A stretch of 64,000 bases of DNA. Origin: Onthophagus taurus. Lineage: Eukaryota > Arthropoda > Insecta > Coleoptera > Scarabaeidae. This document shows, piece after piece, positions 1 through 11,017 of this stretch (its first letter is position 1; the number at the start of each line of letters is the position of its first letter). A model generated the notes under the pieces. The model was not told the DNA's origin and searched no databases. It saw only the letters and a program-made list of their open reading frames with translations. The translations under genes were made by a program, and so were the position numbers. The stretch is from positions 10,726,001-10,790,000 of the forward strand of contig NC_091968.1 in assembly GCF_036711975.1 (NCBI RefSeq), written 5' to 3'.

Positions 1-1438
1 ACGAAAATGTTTAGAATGTTTCAACAAAAGAATCCCAATGTCAACGTTTCATATGATACATACAAACATATATTTAATACAAAATTCAATTTGTCATTCG
101 GGTATCCAAGAACAGATACCTGTTCTACATGCGATAAGTTTCATGCCATATTAAGAACATTATCCACTGATAGCAATGCTGACGAAATCAAACAGCTCAC
201 CTTGGCCAATGAAATACACAAAAGAAAGGCTCAAACTTTTTATGATCGAAAAAAGAATGCTCGCCTAAATGCAAAACGACGACCTGATTTTCTTGCAATT
301 GCGATGGACTTCCAGAAGAACATATCATTACCAAAAGTCTCCACGAATGACGTATACTATCGAAGACAATTGTCAATGTTTTCGTTCAATATTCACGTTT
401 TGCACTCAGGAGAATCTATTTTCTACACGTATCCAGAGACCATCTCGAAGAAAAGCCCCAATGAAGTTGTATTCTTTTTAGTACATTTTTTATTTAACCA
501 TGTTCCTGATACAGTAAAGCATTTGCACATTTTTTGTGACGGTGCCGGTGGGCAAAACAAAAATTTTATTGTATTCAGGTTCATGCATTATGTAGTACAT
601 GACATAAAAAAACTAAGCAGCATTAAAATAACTTTTCCGGAAAGGGGGCATTCATATTTGGAATGCGACAAAAATATGGGCAACATAAATTTAAAAACGA
701 AAATTGAAACTCCAGATGATTGGTTTGAACTGTTAAGGGTATCACGCACCAAACCGTCGTCATTCGTTATCGAAGAAGTCACTCAAAATATGGTAATGGG
801 CTGGACTTCGTTTTTACAGAACCTGTATGTGAAGAAATGTCCATTTCCTGAACAAAAAACCAAAGAAGTGTTCTGTACAATCGATCATTGTCGATTTATA
901 CTTAACAGAGATACATACAATGGTTCTTGGAAAAAAAGTGTAATAAAGGGAAAAATTCAGATGGAAGCAGCCACTTTACTGCCAAATGAATTCAAATTAC
1001 CAGATAAACTATACAATGGTGAGCATGCATAAAACTGACTTGTATGACCGGTAAATACATATTTTTTATAAACATATTTTTAATAGGATAGCGACCAAGC
1101 AAAAAATAAAATTTATACTAATTTTTCTCTTACGAAATTCAAATTTGGAAACCACAGATGGACAAAGCTGCATCTACGATACCAACCCATCTGTGGTTTC
1201 CTAATTTGAACTTCGTAAGAGAAAGAATAGTATAAATTTTATTTTTTGATTGGTCGCTGTCCTATTAAAAATATGTTTGTATATTCACGACCATGAATGT
1301 CGATAAACGTTCATATTTTTTATATTCGTTGCAGATCTTATTCCAGTAAATAAAGATAAGTTTAAGGATTTAATGGTGCTGAAGCAATTCTGTGGCCCAG
1401 TTGCTGTCAAGTTTTTTACCGATCTGCCGCATGAATAG
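1..1438 (+). CDS. TE-encoded DUF7869-like protein, C-terminal part
   Basis: The frame is open from base 1 to about 1018, then resumes at 1335-1438 after an intron. The donor GTGAG follows 1018, the acceptor GCAG ends at 1334 and the phases match (codon split 1+2), giving a tail ending in DLPHE. Recognisable blocks are SFGYPRTDTCSTCDKF, STNDVYYRRQ, CDGAGGQNKN and FPERGHSYLECDKNMG. In my recollection this pattern is the insect protein family annotated DUF7869, probably a transposase of TE origin; the reaction is not established. The copy at 47.6-50.4 kb supplies the N-terminus missing here. No internal stop is seen, so this copy looks young or under constraint. Confidence 0.65.
1070..1278. repeat. 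foldback MITE inside the intron of the TE1 gene
   Basis: Nearly perfect inverted repeat of about 100 bp per arm (arms about 1070-1168 and 1182-1278). The outer ends read AAACATATTTTTAATAGGA and its complement. It sits wholly inside the 1019-1334 intron, so it does not break the reading frame. No coding capacity. Confidence 0.85.
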
Positions 1439-1780
1439 GGGACATTCCTCGTTTTTTTCACATTTGTAATACCTTCGAATTAGTTTTATTTTATTATCAG
1501 ATACACTGACGAAAAATATTTGTATTTACATGTTGAGACATACAATAAACATATAGTAAGATTTATTTAAATTATTTGTGGTTACTGCAAAACCAAAACG
1601 CTAAGTAGTTTGCGTAATTAACTTTAACATTCAAGTTACTCCGTTGTTAGTCTAAAGGACATACCTTGCTCTTTCCCCATACCCTTCGTATATAATCATG
1701 ATTGACCTAAAAGACGCAAATAAACCTTCACCCACCGAACCGATCCACGGTACCCAAACCATGATTTTGCAAGATCAGCA

Positions 1781-2397
1781 ATGACTGAGATAAAGTTACT
1801 GTATGCAAACATTAACAGCTATGTCCCAAAAAAACACCTAATTGGAAACTATATTTCTGTAAACCGCATTCACGGTGCGATGTTCGTTGAAACTGAAGCC
1901 AAATCGCTAATTAACTTCAGGGATTGGACAATGATCCAAGAATTGGGAAATATTGTGAACACCCCGTCAGAGGCGAGCGGTGGTTATGGCCGATCCTGCA
2001 TTACAAATTGGAAAAGCTAATCCTCCCAGAATAAATTCTCCACTAAACAACGTCTTCCATTTTACTTTTATGATTGGCACAGAAAGAGTACATATATTGT
2101 TGGCTTATATACATCCTTTTAGTAAGATAGAAGAAAACAATTTGTGACTATGTCAAATTTTGTGCGCATCGCAACACCCCCGACGTTTGTCATGGCAAAT
2201 AATCCCAACTCCAAGCCTGATTTAATCTTCTGCACAAACAACATAAGACCGCTCATCTCGCCTGTTAATGTCATCCCTGATCTCTGCTCTGACCATCTGG
2301 GTCTTGTGATCTGCATTAATACAACCACTCGAATACCTAAAGTAGCTCCTACATTTTCAGAAAAGAAATACTGTGACATATCTGCAGCAAAATGGTA
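1781..2397 (+). pseudogene. non-LTR retrotransposon endonuclease fragment
   Basis: Two reading frames give pieces of an APE-type endonuclease. LLYANINSY starts 1781-2020. A shifted piece at about 2031-2140 carries LAYIHPF. A third at 2144-2398 has PDLIFCTNNI and DLCSDHLGLVI, the SDH block near the domain end. The fragments are colinear but separated by frameshifts and short gaps. Neither ORF1 nor a reverse transcriptase follows, so this is a dead fragment. Confidence 0.65.
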
Positions 2398-2399
2398 AG

Positions 2400-2860
2400 C
2401 ATTTGAATCACTTATGTCCCGTCCTTTAATAACTTCTTTTTTCGTTTCAGCTTTATTGTTCTTGTTACGCAATTTTAATAATTGGGCATAATGATCGAAC
2501 ACGTGAAGATTCAACGTTTCTCTGTCGTATTGTTCTTCGTTCCAATTGGTAATGATGATGTCTATACATGACTTAGTTGTTGCAGTTTCTCTTGATGTCT
2601 CATGAAAGACACAATGTAAATTGTGACTTTGTAATAAATCTTGTTATAAAATCACTTCGTAGTTTTTATACGCCTGCGCCTGTACATACATTAATATTGA
2701 AGTCACCTAGAATGAATACCTTCTTAATTAGCATTTCTTCTTCTATATTGCGTAGTAAATCCTGAAATCTTTCGAAGAATACCCTAGAATCGCCGCTTGG
2801 ACGATATACAATAATGTATACCAATAATAATGATTTTTTTTCAAAACTATACAACTACAG
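2400..2860 (-). pseudogene. second LINE endonuclease fragment, opposite strand
   Basis: On the minus strand, ILGDFNINV (about 2690-2710) is the conserved endonuclease block. It is followed after frameshifts by CIDIIITNW and HVFDHYAQLLK, the end of the domain. It abuts the plus-strand LINE fragment tail to tail. Broken and without reverse transcriptase. Confidence 0.6.
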
Positions 2861-3289
2861 AAACAATTCACCCTCGCTTTTTTTGACGTCACCAATTTTT
2901 ACACAAATATACCTGTTAATGAGACCTTTCAATTGATTAAAAATATGCTGGCCACTTCTCTAAATTCTAAATAATGCAAACCATATATACAGGTGTCCCG
3001 AAACTCAACGTCAAGCGGGCACCGGGTGAGAGGCCAACCCATACCTGTTCTGGTAAAAATGAGAAAAAAATTCCATGTCTCTTAGTTAAGTGGTAATACA
3101 TGACATACTTTTGAAAATGTTAAAAATCGGTCCCGTACATCATATCTTTAGGTACTACGGTCAGAAATGATCGCAATTTAATAGTGATTTTTTAATAATC
3201 TATTCCTTGTGAACCATGCTACTGTAGAAGTCACAAATCAAACAACAAAAGTCGTTAGTTAGACTGAAATGATGGAACAGAGTTGAGTA
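2861..3289. other. no gene seen; TE-like terminus near 2989
   Basis: AT-rich spacer with no supported reading frame. At about 2989 the sequence TATACAGGTGTCCCGAAACT resembles the TA-flanked ACAGG ends of mariner-like elements elsewhere in the window, but no partner repeat was found. Confidence 0.35.
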
Positions 3290-3613
3290 TACAAATTGGA
3301 ATATGACACTTATAAATCTACCTATATAGGTGAAACGGGTCGCTCCATCAAACAAAGATTAAGAGAACATAAACAAAATTCAAATTCAAATTTCGGTAGA
3401 CACCTAATAAGTAATAATCATAATTTTGATGAACAAAAGAATGTTTCTCTACTACGCAAAGAAAACAGAGGATTTAAACTGAATTTACTAGAAACCTACG
3501 AAATTGAAAAATTTAAACATAAAAACAATCATATAAATTGCCTTAATGATCAAGTTCATATGAATAAAAGTCCTTTATACAAAGTCCTTAAAAACACATT
3601 CGATCCACATTAA
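3285..3613 (+). pseudogene. Penelope-like element GIY-YIG endonuclease, copy 1
   Basis: The frame reads STYIGETGRSIKQRLREHK and then a long tail with LLETYEIEKF. This is the C-terminal GIY-YIG endonuclease of Penelope-like retroelements: YIG, the GR and R of the helix, and the glutamate of ETYEI are all visible. The reverse transcriptase expected upstream is absent, so the copy is 5'-truncated. The stop at 3611-3613 is followed about 340 bp later by the PLE-type tail hairpin. Confidence 0.75.
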
Positions 3614-3990
3614 TCATTTATTTATGATAACATCCCCCCACATCCATGTCTCGAATTAATTATAAGAAATATAACTTCACATTTAATTTCAAAATCTATT
3701 TTAAATTTAGACTAAATCAGGTTTGAATGCTTACCCACGTCACCAAAGAACAACTCTTTGTCTCTTTTATGTATCTATCCCATTAGTGCTCGTCAATCCA
3801 AGTTTTATAGTATTGTTTTATATTTTAACGTGTAAATTTTAACTTTTAACGTGAGTTTTAATGTGTTCATATTTATAATATTAACTTGTATACCTTTGTG
3901 AAACCGTTTATATGAACAACTAAATGGAAAATAAGTTGCTAAAATCCAATCCGAATGGATGGCGTAAGCTGAAACCGGTTAGACAATAAA
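3614..3990 (+). other. PLE 3' tail with degenerate hairpin motif
   Basis: AT-rich non-coding tail downstream of GIY-YIG copy 1. At 3951-3984 it carries GATGGCGTAAGCTGAAACC followed by GGTTAGAC, a decayed form of the CTGAAGATGGC-stem-GAAAC motif found at other PLE ends here. Confidence 0.5.
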
Positions 3991-4089
3991 TTGAAAAAGA
4001 CCAGAAAAAGTATTGCTTAGAATTTCTGTATTAGTATTGCTTTTTATTGAATTTATATTATAAAAAAATAACTGGTCAACATGGATCAA

Positions 4090-4760
4090 ACTTCCTCATC
4101 TAATTTTTTTTAGTGATTCAATGACAGATGTCTCAATATGTTTCTTTATTGAGAAGACGCTTAGATCCGACCTCTCACCTCATCTCTCTTTTTGCCGTCT
4201 TTTACCAAAATTAGACATCCTCCCCGGATGACATCTGATCGGCAGAATGCCGACCCAACTCTATAATTGGTGAAATTGACGTGACGTAATTCTTCATCGT
4301 TTAACCAATGTTCCGTAATAATAACATGATCTACATCCGTACTATTTAGAATAGCGACGCTACAACTTGAAAAAGATCAATTTTACTCCTCAACCCTTGC
4401 ATGTTAATGTTGAGTAGCTGCACAATAGGCTGAACACTCTGTGTGCTGATCTCAATAAGTTTTCCATGAATTAAAACTGATTCGCGTTCCTCGAAATTCT
4501 TTTGGGTTGGTTATGTTGGATGCGTTTTCCTGTAAATTCGTTCTAAAAAACGATTTATTCGAACTCCCACTGTCCAAAAGTCCGGTTGTATAGCTTGGTC
4601 ACGGAATACTGTTGGAACAGATAGTTTAAATGATGCATATTCATCGGGTCTTCTAGAGCAAAGCTTTCACATTTTACATTTTCAACCTTTTTATTTTTTA
4701 CGTATCTAACCAGTACGTCTTCTGTGGTAGTAGGTTGTAGACCACATATATGCAAATGGG
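4090..4760 (-). pseudogene. LINE fragment, ORF1 end and endonuclease start
   Basis: On the minus strand, 4555-4755 reads HICGLQPTTTEDVLVRYV and ends LYNRTFGQW, a pattern typical of the RNA-binding C-terminus of jockey-type ORF1. Downstream on the same strand, about 4090-4420 gives LLNINMQGLRSKIDLF and weak endonuclease similarity with stops. The copy is 5' truncated and dead. Confidence 0.55.
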
Positions 4761-4904
4761 ATTTAACTCCCTTCAGTTCAGTATCAGTTGCGATTCCTTA
4801 TCCAGTTGCATTATCCTTCGAGGCATACTTCGAATCAGGTTTTGAATTTCATTTTGGAGAATCTGGTTCAACTCTTCTTCTAGCGCTATTTGGAGATCAT
4901 CTAG

Positions 4905-5165
4905 CGTTTGTATAGCGACACTACAGACTCTAACTTGCCTCCCTAGCATATCTCACATGTGTTCTATGGGGTTTAAATCAGGGCTACGTGCAGGCCATTC
5001 CATTCTGCTGATATCCAAATCATCCAAGTATTGAGATACTATGCGGGCTGTATAGGAGCTCGTGCTAGAACATGAAGTTGTCACCAATAAATGGGCCGAA
5101 CGGAATCACGTAATCAGACAAAATTTCTTCAATATACCGTGCCGCGTTTAGATTGCTGTTGATAA
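4905..5165 (-). pseudogene. Tc1-like transposase remnant
   Basis: The minus-strand frame reads AARYIEEILSDYVIPFGPF then GDNFMF, followed by a stop and shifted pieces including LNTWMIW and WPA-type sequence. This matches the second half of Tc1 transposases, from the block before the second aspartate to the SPDLNPIEH region, which here is frameshifted. Not functional. Confidence 0.6.
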
Positions 5166-5244
5166 AGCAGCTGCAGCTAAAAAAATATTTTTGAAATATA
5201 ACATTAATCTAGCATTTTCCAATCACACTACTCTAAATAAATTA

Positions 5245-5598
5245 CTATCTAATTACCATCTCAACAGTTATAACATAAATAATGAAAGTGGTGTTTATTT
5301 GATTAATTGTTTTAATTGAGATAACATTTACATAGGACAAACAGGCCGAAAGTTGGAATGTAGAATAACAGAACATAAAAATAAAAGTAATTCTAACATT
5401 TATAAACACAGAAACGAAACAGGTCACAATATAGAATATAGTAACGTTAAATTTCTACACAAATGCAGCAAAGGTTTTAAATTAGACCTTTTAGAGGCTT
5501 ATGAAATTAATAAATATAAAAAGAAAAAATACACCCTCTTTAACGATCAAATAGATCTTAATTTTACACCTCTATTTAAATGTTTAAATGATTTTTGA
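5245..5598 (+). pseudogene. Penelope-like element GIY-YIG endonuclease, copy 2
   Basis: The frame reads SGVYLINCFN, a stop codon, then DNIYIGQTGRKLECRITEHK and LLEAYEINKY to the stop at 5596-5598. The same GIY-YIG fold as copy 1, but from a different PLE (about half the residues differ). One nonsense codon lies just before YIG. The reverse transcriptase is missing upstream. Confidence 0.75.
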
Positions 5599-5978
5599 AA
5601 CGGCGAATTGTTAAATTTAATTTTCCTTTCTTCTCAAACCCGTTTTTTAAGAAACGCATTCCATAACTTGTATTATTATTATATTGAGTCCTTGATTTGT
5701 GTTTCATGTCTCGTGTTAAGTGTTGTCTTTTCGTGAAAATAATTTTAAATTGTTGGTTACGTGTGAAATTTTATCTCTAATAACCAAACAGATGTTTCCA
5801 ATTTCAAATTTGTTTTATTTTTCACCATAAGTTTGTAAAAAAAAAATTATATTTTGTAAGATTTTATATTATTTTATTTATAGTTTTAATTATTCTCATT
5901 CAAACAGGATTTTTTGTAATTCAATTGTTTTGTAGATTCGGCTGATGATGACCTAATATAGTGTCGAAACCGGTACCG
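5599..5978 (+). other. PLE 3' tail ending in CTGATGA hairpin
   Basis: Tail of PLE copy 2. At 5942-5974 it reads CTGATGATGACC, loop, GTGTCGAAACCGGT. The core letters CTGATGA and GAAAC flank a short GAC/GTC stem, as at the other PLE ends in the window. Confidence 0.6.
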
Positions 5979-6229
5979 AGGAAATTTAAAATAAACGCGA
6001 AAACTGAAGTTTAAAACACATTATTGTTTTATTATATCTTATTTTTATTAATTAATCTCGCAACATGGATTCTAATAATATTTTAAACATAAAGATTTTT
6101 ATAATGATTTGCCTTCCATTGATTGGCATGTAATGTGTATTAGTTGACTGACATTAACGATACATAAAAATTTTTCAATACACATTTACTATATGTATTT
6201 CATAAACATGCACCAGAAAAGATTATTAA
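5979..6229. other. no gene seen
   Basis: AT-rich spacer. No reading frame, repeat or terminus could be supported. Confidence 0.5.
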
Positions 6230-6363
6230 GATCTCGCGACCAAGTGCAGCTTGACTAATTTGGTTGTTAGGACTATGATGGATTTAAGGGATAAAGACAC
6301 TAATTGTAAGACACACGAACATTGGGAATACTACAAATCGCTAACGAATTATGTTACATCTGC

Positions 6364-7437
6364 GATACGTAGGAAACAGAGGGTTTACATAAATACCTAC
6401 TATTTTTCAAAATAAAAATACTTGCGATTGATGGAAAACATATAATAAGTTGGACATTGAGCGTAAGCATAGACTTTCTGTTCCTGAACGTTTATGTGAT
6501 GCAGATGAGTTCATTAATTATTTCTTGAACAATTCAAATAATAACATTGATCATAATTTATTACAATATTATAACAACATTTTACACTTTACGAAATTTT
6601 AAAGAATTGTTTGCTTTTCATACTGTAATTCGGAGTGAAGTGACTAAAGTTATATCATGTATTCACTTCAATGTTTCCTTTGCACTTACACTAACATGCT
6701 TATATCAAAGGTTAATCTGTGGATACGTAGGAAACAGAGGGTTTACATAAATACCTACTATTTTTCAAAATAAAAATACTTGCGATTGATGGAAAACATA
6801 TAATAAGTTGGGCATTGAGCGTAAGCATAGACTTTCTGTTCCTGAACGTTTATGTGATGCAGATGAGTTCATTAATTATTTCTTGAACAATTCAAATAAT
6901 AACATTGATCATAATTTATTACAATATTATAACAACATTTTACACTTTACGAAATTTTAAAGAATTGTTTGCTTTTCATACTGTAATTCGGAGTGAAGTG
7001 ACTAAAGTTATATCATGTATTCACTTCAATGTTTCCTTTGCACTTACACTAACATGCTTATATCAAAGGTTAATCTGTGGATACGTAGGAAACAGAGGGT
7101 TTACATAAATACCTACTATTTTTCAAAATAAAAATACTTGCGATTGATGGAAAACATATAATAAGTTGGGCATTGAGCGTAAGCATAGACTTTCTGTTCC
7201 TGAACGTTTATGTGATGCAGATGAGTTCATTAATTATTTCTTGAACAATTCAAATAATAACATTGATCATAATTTATTACAATATTATAACAACATTTTA
7301 CACTTTACGAAATTTTAAAGAATTGTTTGCTTTTCATACTGTAATTCGGAGTGAAGTGACTAAAGTTATATCATGTATTCACTTCAATGTTTCCTTTGCA
7401 CTTACACTAACATGCTTATATCAAAGGTTAATCTGTG
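6364..7437 (+). repeat. three tandem copies of a 358-bp LINE segment
   Basis: The units start at 6364, 6722 and 7080, each with a GATACGTAGGAAACAGAGGG-type start. Identity is close to complete: the same 67-codon frame is found at 6547 and 6905. The unit is the LINE region before RT (it reads ERKHRLSVPERLCDADEFIN), so the array arose by tandem duplication within the element. The near identity points to a recent event. Confidence 0.95.
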
Positions 7438-8715
7438 GATAGCTCCCTACACATGGTAGTGGGGCGCATCAAACAAGCACTCGATTCGAAAGAGTCTATT
7501 CTGGAAACGTTCCTTGGCATAGAGGGAGCGTTTGACAAAACCACCTTTAGTAGTAATCCTTGCTCCAGCGGTGAAATATCTGGGTGTTATCTTGGACAAA
7601 GGGCTAACTTGGACATCGCACATTAGTTGCAAAACCAAAAAAGCAACGATTGTACTGACTCAGTGCCGAAGGGCTATTGGAAATACTTGGGGACTAAATC
7701 CGAAAGTTACAATGTGGATCTATACTTCTGTGATAAGACCCATGGTAGCTCACGGAGCCATACTTTGGTGCTCAGCACTAAAACATGCATATAAAGCTAA
7801 ATTGCTGCATCAATTGCAACGACTCTCCTGCTTGTTAATCACAGGCGCTATGAGATCTACACCTAAGGTTGCGATAGAGACTATGCTGAACGTGCTGCCC
7901 CTAGATATTTTTATCAGGGAGGTGGTCATAATGGCGTTGCTTCGATTGCGATCAGTAAATGATAAGCACAGACTATATTACACCTACTTTCCTAGGCAAG
8001 CCACACTTTGGCATTGAAACGATACCCCAGAGCAACTCAAGCTCGGGCAAAACGCTGACCATCTACACTGATGGATCAAAGAAGGCTGGAGGTTCCGGAG
8101 CGGGAATTTTCTCTCACGATCTCCAGCTGCACCTTTGCACTTCCTTAGGATCGTATTGCACGACTGCTCAAGTCGAATTAACTGCTATAAACATAGCAGC
8201 CGATGCAATCATCGACTCCAAAAAAGTCGCAGGCAGAAACGTTATAATCTACACTGATAGTAGACATACTATGCTGGCGGTTGGTAGGCACCAAACTACA
8301 TCATCGTTGGTGAAGTCCTATCGGCAATCATTCGAAGAGGCAAACGTATACAACAACGTCACGATAAAGTGGCGAAAAGGACACATCGGAATTAAAGGAC
8401 ATGATCTTACTAGCTGTAAATACAGCATCAAAGCTGATAAACTCCATCTCCCATCGAGCTTTTTACGACAGATGGGATGGGACAGCAGCAGGTGTCTTTG
8501 CTAAGAAAACTCTGCTCTACCCTGACCGGAAGTGATCTGCTCAGTTTCTGGGAAAATCAAAAAGTGACTTGAGGATTCTCACGCACTTCCTTGTGGGACA
8601 CTGCAGGTTACGTAAGCACATATTTTACATGAAGCTGGCGAATGCACCCCTCTGTAGAGGTTGTGAAATGGAAGACGAGACGGTAAGCCATATTGTTTGT
8701 GACTGTCCCAACCTC
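7435..8715 (+). pseudogene. LINE reverse transcriptase thumb and RNase H remnants
   Basis: Frame 7435-7626 gives the motif-A region FLGIEGAFD. The frame then shifts to 7532-8017 (VKYLGVILDKGLTWTSHI, IYTSVIRPMVAHGAILW), and again to 7959-8504 for RNase H: TDGS, VELTAI, YTDSRHTML and the terminal GHIGIKGHD. The acidic residues of the RNase H site are visible. RT motifs B and C (YADD) are deleted, so the polymerase cannot work. At least two frameshifts. Confidence 0.75.
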
Positions 8716-8905
8716 CGTACTTAAGGGAATTCATTTTCGGAGTACCATGGCTCCAAATTTCGGATATAAGGAACAAACCTTTCTGTCCTATATTAACGTT
8801 CATGAAAAGATTGGGCTGGTTTTCTGACCCTTGAATGAACAGTAATTGTGGGGACGTACAAAGGGCGCGCTGGGGCCTAAGTGCTGTGAAAAAACTCACC
8901 TCCAC

Positions 8906-9390
8906 GTGAAACTACATACATACTTCACTTCAATGCCATTGGAAGCGACCTTCTTTGCATAAATACAATAAAAATGTCGTGTGTGAGCGAAAAACCGGTT
9001 GTTTTTATATATTTTATTTTATTATTCGAGAATATACGCTTCGTCGGCGATTGTTGGCTAAATTCTTTATTAAAAATTAATAGAATTTTTCCAGAAGTAA
9101 GAGCTTGAGTACAAAACCAGGTATCCATAGTCCGTAGTAAAAGAGGATTGATCCGGTTATCCGGTGATCTTATAAGTTCGAGTTCTCGTTAAAAATTACC
9201 TTAGTTTGAGAAAAAACGACGCTTTCTCGAGGATGAGACTGATATGAATTTTGTAACCATCCATTTCTAAAAGTATAACCCGATACATGTTCACTATTTT
9301 CTAGTAAATCCATAATCACTGAGGTGTATAATTTAAAATAAGGTAAAAATTAAAAGAGCTCTTTCTCAGTTTTCTAATAAATATACTTAG
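8906..9390. other. no gene seen
   Basis: AT-rich sequence following the LINE 3' end. A GAAAAACCGGTTG stretch at about 8990 faintly resembles the PLE tail motif, but the partner half is absent. Confidence 0.4.
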
Positions 9391-9422
9391 TACCGGTTTC
9401 GATAATTACTTATCATCATCAG
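9391..9422 (-). other. PLE-type tail hairpin
   Basis: On the minus strand: CTGATGATGATAAG, loop, TTATCGAAACCGGTA. The stem GATAA/TTATC is perfect with a GTAA loop. No GIY-YIG frame remains beside it, so it is a PLE 3' fragment. Confidence 0.6.
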
Positions 9423-9706
9423 CTAAATAGTCAAATAAATAATAAAAGTCACAATATAAAATGATTTAGAAACTAAAATAACGAGAAATAAAGATGTAAA
9501 GTGGACGACTTTGTGGACGACACTGAACAACACTACAGGTTAAAATGGAGTAATCACAAAGGAATGCATTCCTTTGCAAAGGAATCACATTATATATTAT
9601 TTTAGTTCACTATTTTGTTGTTATTTGATTATAAAAGTTTAAGAAAACTGTTTCAACATTGCCTACATGTAGATCTCACAAGGTCCCCACATATCTGACG
9701 TCGTGC

Positions 9707-9734
9707 CTGAAGAAGACAGCTAGGCTGTCGAAAC
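9707..9734 (+). other. PLE-type tail hairpin with perfect 6-bp stem
   Basis: CTGAAGAAGACAGC, TAG loop, GCTGTCGAAAC. The stem GACAGC/GCTGTC is perfect, and the layout is the same as the other tail motifs: CTGANGA, one base, stem, GAAAC. Confidence 0.6.
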
Positions 9735-9882
9735 ATTTGTAGCACCGATTGCGAATAATAAAATTATATCGTCGTTAACCTAAATATCTTTTTATCTTTA
9801 CCCATAACGATGAGCATGGAAGCCATCACAGCCAAAATCTAGAGTTAGTCACTTTTCCGCACTTTCTTTATATTTTTAACGT

Positions 9883-10235
9883 GTTTTTTGGGTCATTTCA
9901 CATTGATTAAAAAAAGTCGTCGATTTTTAAGTCACATGATAATTCTTGAATTTTTCCCAAGTTTCTTAAATTTCTTTCGTTAAAAAAGAGCGTTCTTAAA
10001 TTTTAATCTGTAAACTTGTAACACTTCGTCCTTAATTTCATTTTACAACTTTTTAAACTTTAATTTTGTAAATTAGTACCTAATAATCTGATTTCGACAT
10101 TGATTTCGACATTTTTTAACAAACCAAAAGAAATATTAAGAAACTTGTTTGTAAAATGGATAAGATGAGAGATGTTAATCTATTTGTAGAGTCTCTGAAG
10201 ATGGCCTAGTGCCGAAACTGGTTAGACTTAAATTC
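9883..10235 (+). repeat. PLE-like tail, copy e
   Basis: Shares about 350 bp, in reverse orientation, with 40447-40690, and its last 80 bp with 41840-41925. The common 3' end is gatgttaatc then CTGAAGATGGCCTAGTGCC followed by GAAACTGGTTAGAC (hairpin 10195-10224). No coding part left. Confidence 0.65.
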
Positions 10236-10474
10236 TATATAAAAGAAACCAGTTTAGAAGTACAAAATCAAACTCTAGATTATTTTCTTCAAAAATTTTT
10301 ACACAAATCGTCATCATTTTGTCTCTAGTTTTAGTGATTAAATTTATGATAATAAAGTTATTATTATTATTATTTGTCGCTTAGTCAAGTGATGCAGACC
10401 GCGGTCCAAATATTATGATTATTATGATAATTCTTATAATAAAAATTCAGCCACTGAATATTTTTTTTAAACAT

Positions 10475-10580
10475 CGATGTATCGGTATAATACGTCGATG
10501 TTTTCGACATCGATGTTTCACTTTTGGAAAACATCGATGTTCTAATATCGATGTTTTTATGAGCGATGTTGCATCCCTAC
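10475..10580. repeat. cluster of ACATCGATGT palindromes
   Basis: At least five copies of ATCGATGT, several as the full palindrome ACATCGATGT, within 100 bp, ending at GTTGCATCCCTA. Repeated palindromes next to a TGCATCCCTA-like end are typical of subterminal regions of hAT elements; the rest of the element was not found. Confidence 0.55.
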
Positions 10581-11017
10581 CCCGAATACGCTTTTCGGCC
10601 TGATTTGCGATTTTTATTTTTTCGTGATCATTGACTGCCACTAACAAAACTGACAGGTTTATGAGAATTACCCACGAATTACCGACGGACACAGGAGATG
10701 TAATACCTCTTTTACACGTAGTCACCAACAGAATTTTCAGAATTTTGCTCTTTCGCTGCGATGTTCTTTCGTTCTATGAGATGCAGATCATTTAATTTTG
10801 AAAGACGGCAGCAGACGTTGTTGAATATTTTGAACAACACAATCGAGATCTTCTTCAGATAAATTAAAACGTCCTGCGATATAATTACGAGCAGAAGAAA
10901 TGTGTGTTCCCATGTTCAATAAACTCGAGGCAAAATTCTTTGATTTTTATAACAAACTAAGACATTTTACAGTATTTAGCAACTGAATAGAAGTATTACT
11001 ACTAATTGTTACGGTAC
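10581..11017. other. no supported gene
   Basis: Minus-strand frames at 10447-10925 contain ARNYIAGRFNLSEEDLD and similar, but I do not recognise a family and the frames are broken. Possibly part of the DNA element whose palindromic end lies at 10475-10580. Confidence 0.35.

Larger units (their letters stand above)
1..1687 (+). mobile_element. DUF7869-type DNA transposon, right part (TE1)
   Basis: The element runs in from outside the window and ends at about 1687. Its terminus reads, on the minus strand, GAAGGGTATGGGGAAAGAG, which matches the terminal inverted repeat of a second element at 47130-50692 (GAAGGGTACAGGGGAARAAC). Both encode the same kind of protein, so they belong to one or two related families. 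The sequence just outside the end is AT-rich (gtatataa), as at the other copy. The left terminus is not in the window, so the target duplication of this copy cannot be read. Confidence 0.7.
6230..8905 (+). mobile_element. LINE with RNase H domain, internally rearranged
   Basis: A non-LTR element of the RNase H-bearing group (I/LOA-like). Order: linker before the reverse transcriptase (WEYYKSLTNYVTSAIRRK, about 6320-6380), a tandemly triplicated 358-bp segment, the RT segment with VVGRIKQAL and FLGIEGAFD (7447-7535), the RT thumb (YLGVILDKGLTW), RNase H (TIYTDGSKKAGGSGAG) and a 3' zinc-finger-like block (CRGCEMEDETVSHIVCDC, about 8660-8715). Most of the RT between the FDIEGAFD block and the thumb is missing. 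Confidence 0.7.

Noticed and set aside
6547..7108. Two identical 67-codon reading frames
   Set aside because: They are the same frame repeated by the 358-bp tandem duplication and are not the coding frame of the LINE.
6364..7437. CRISPR-like array
   Set aside because: The units are 358 bp, contiguous without spacers, LINE-derived, in a eukaryote.
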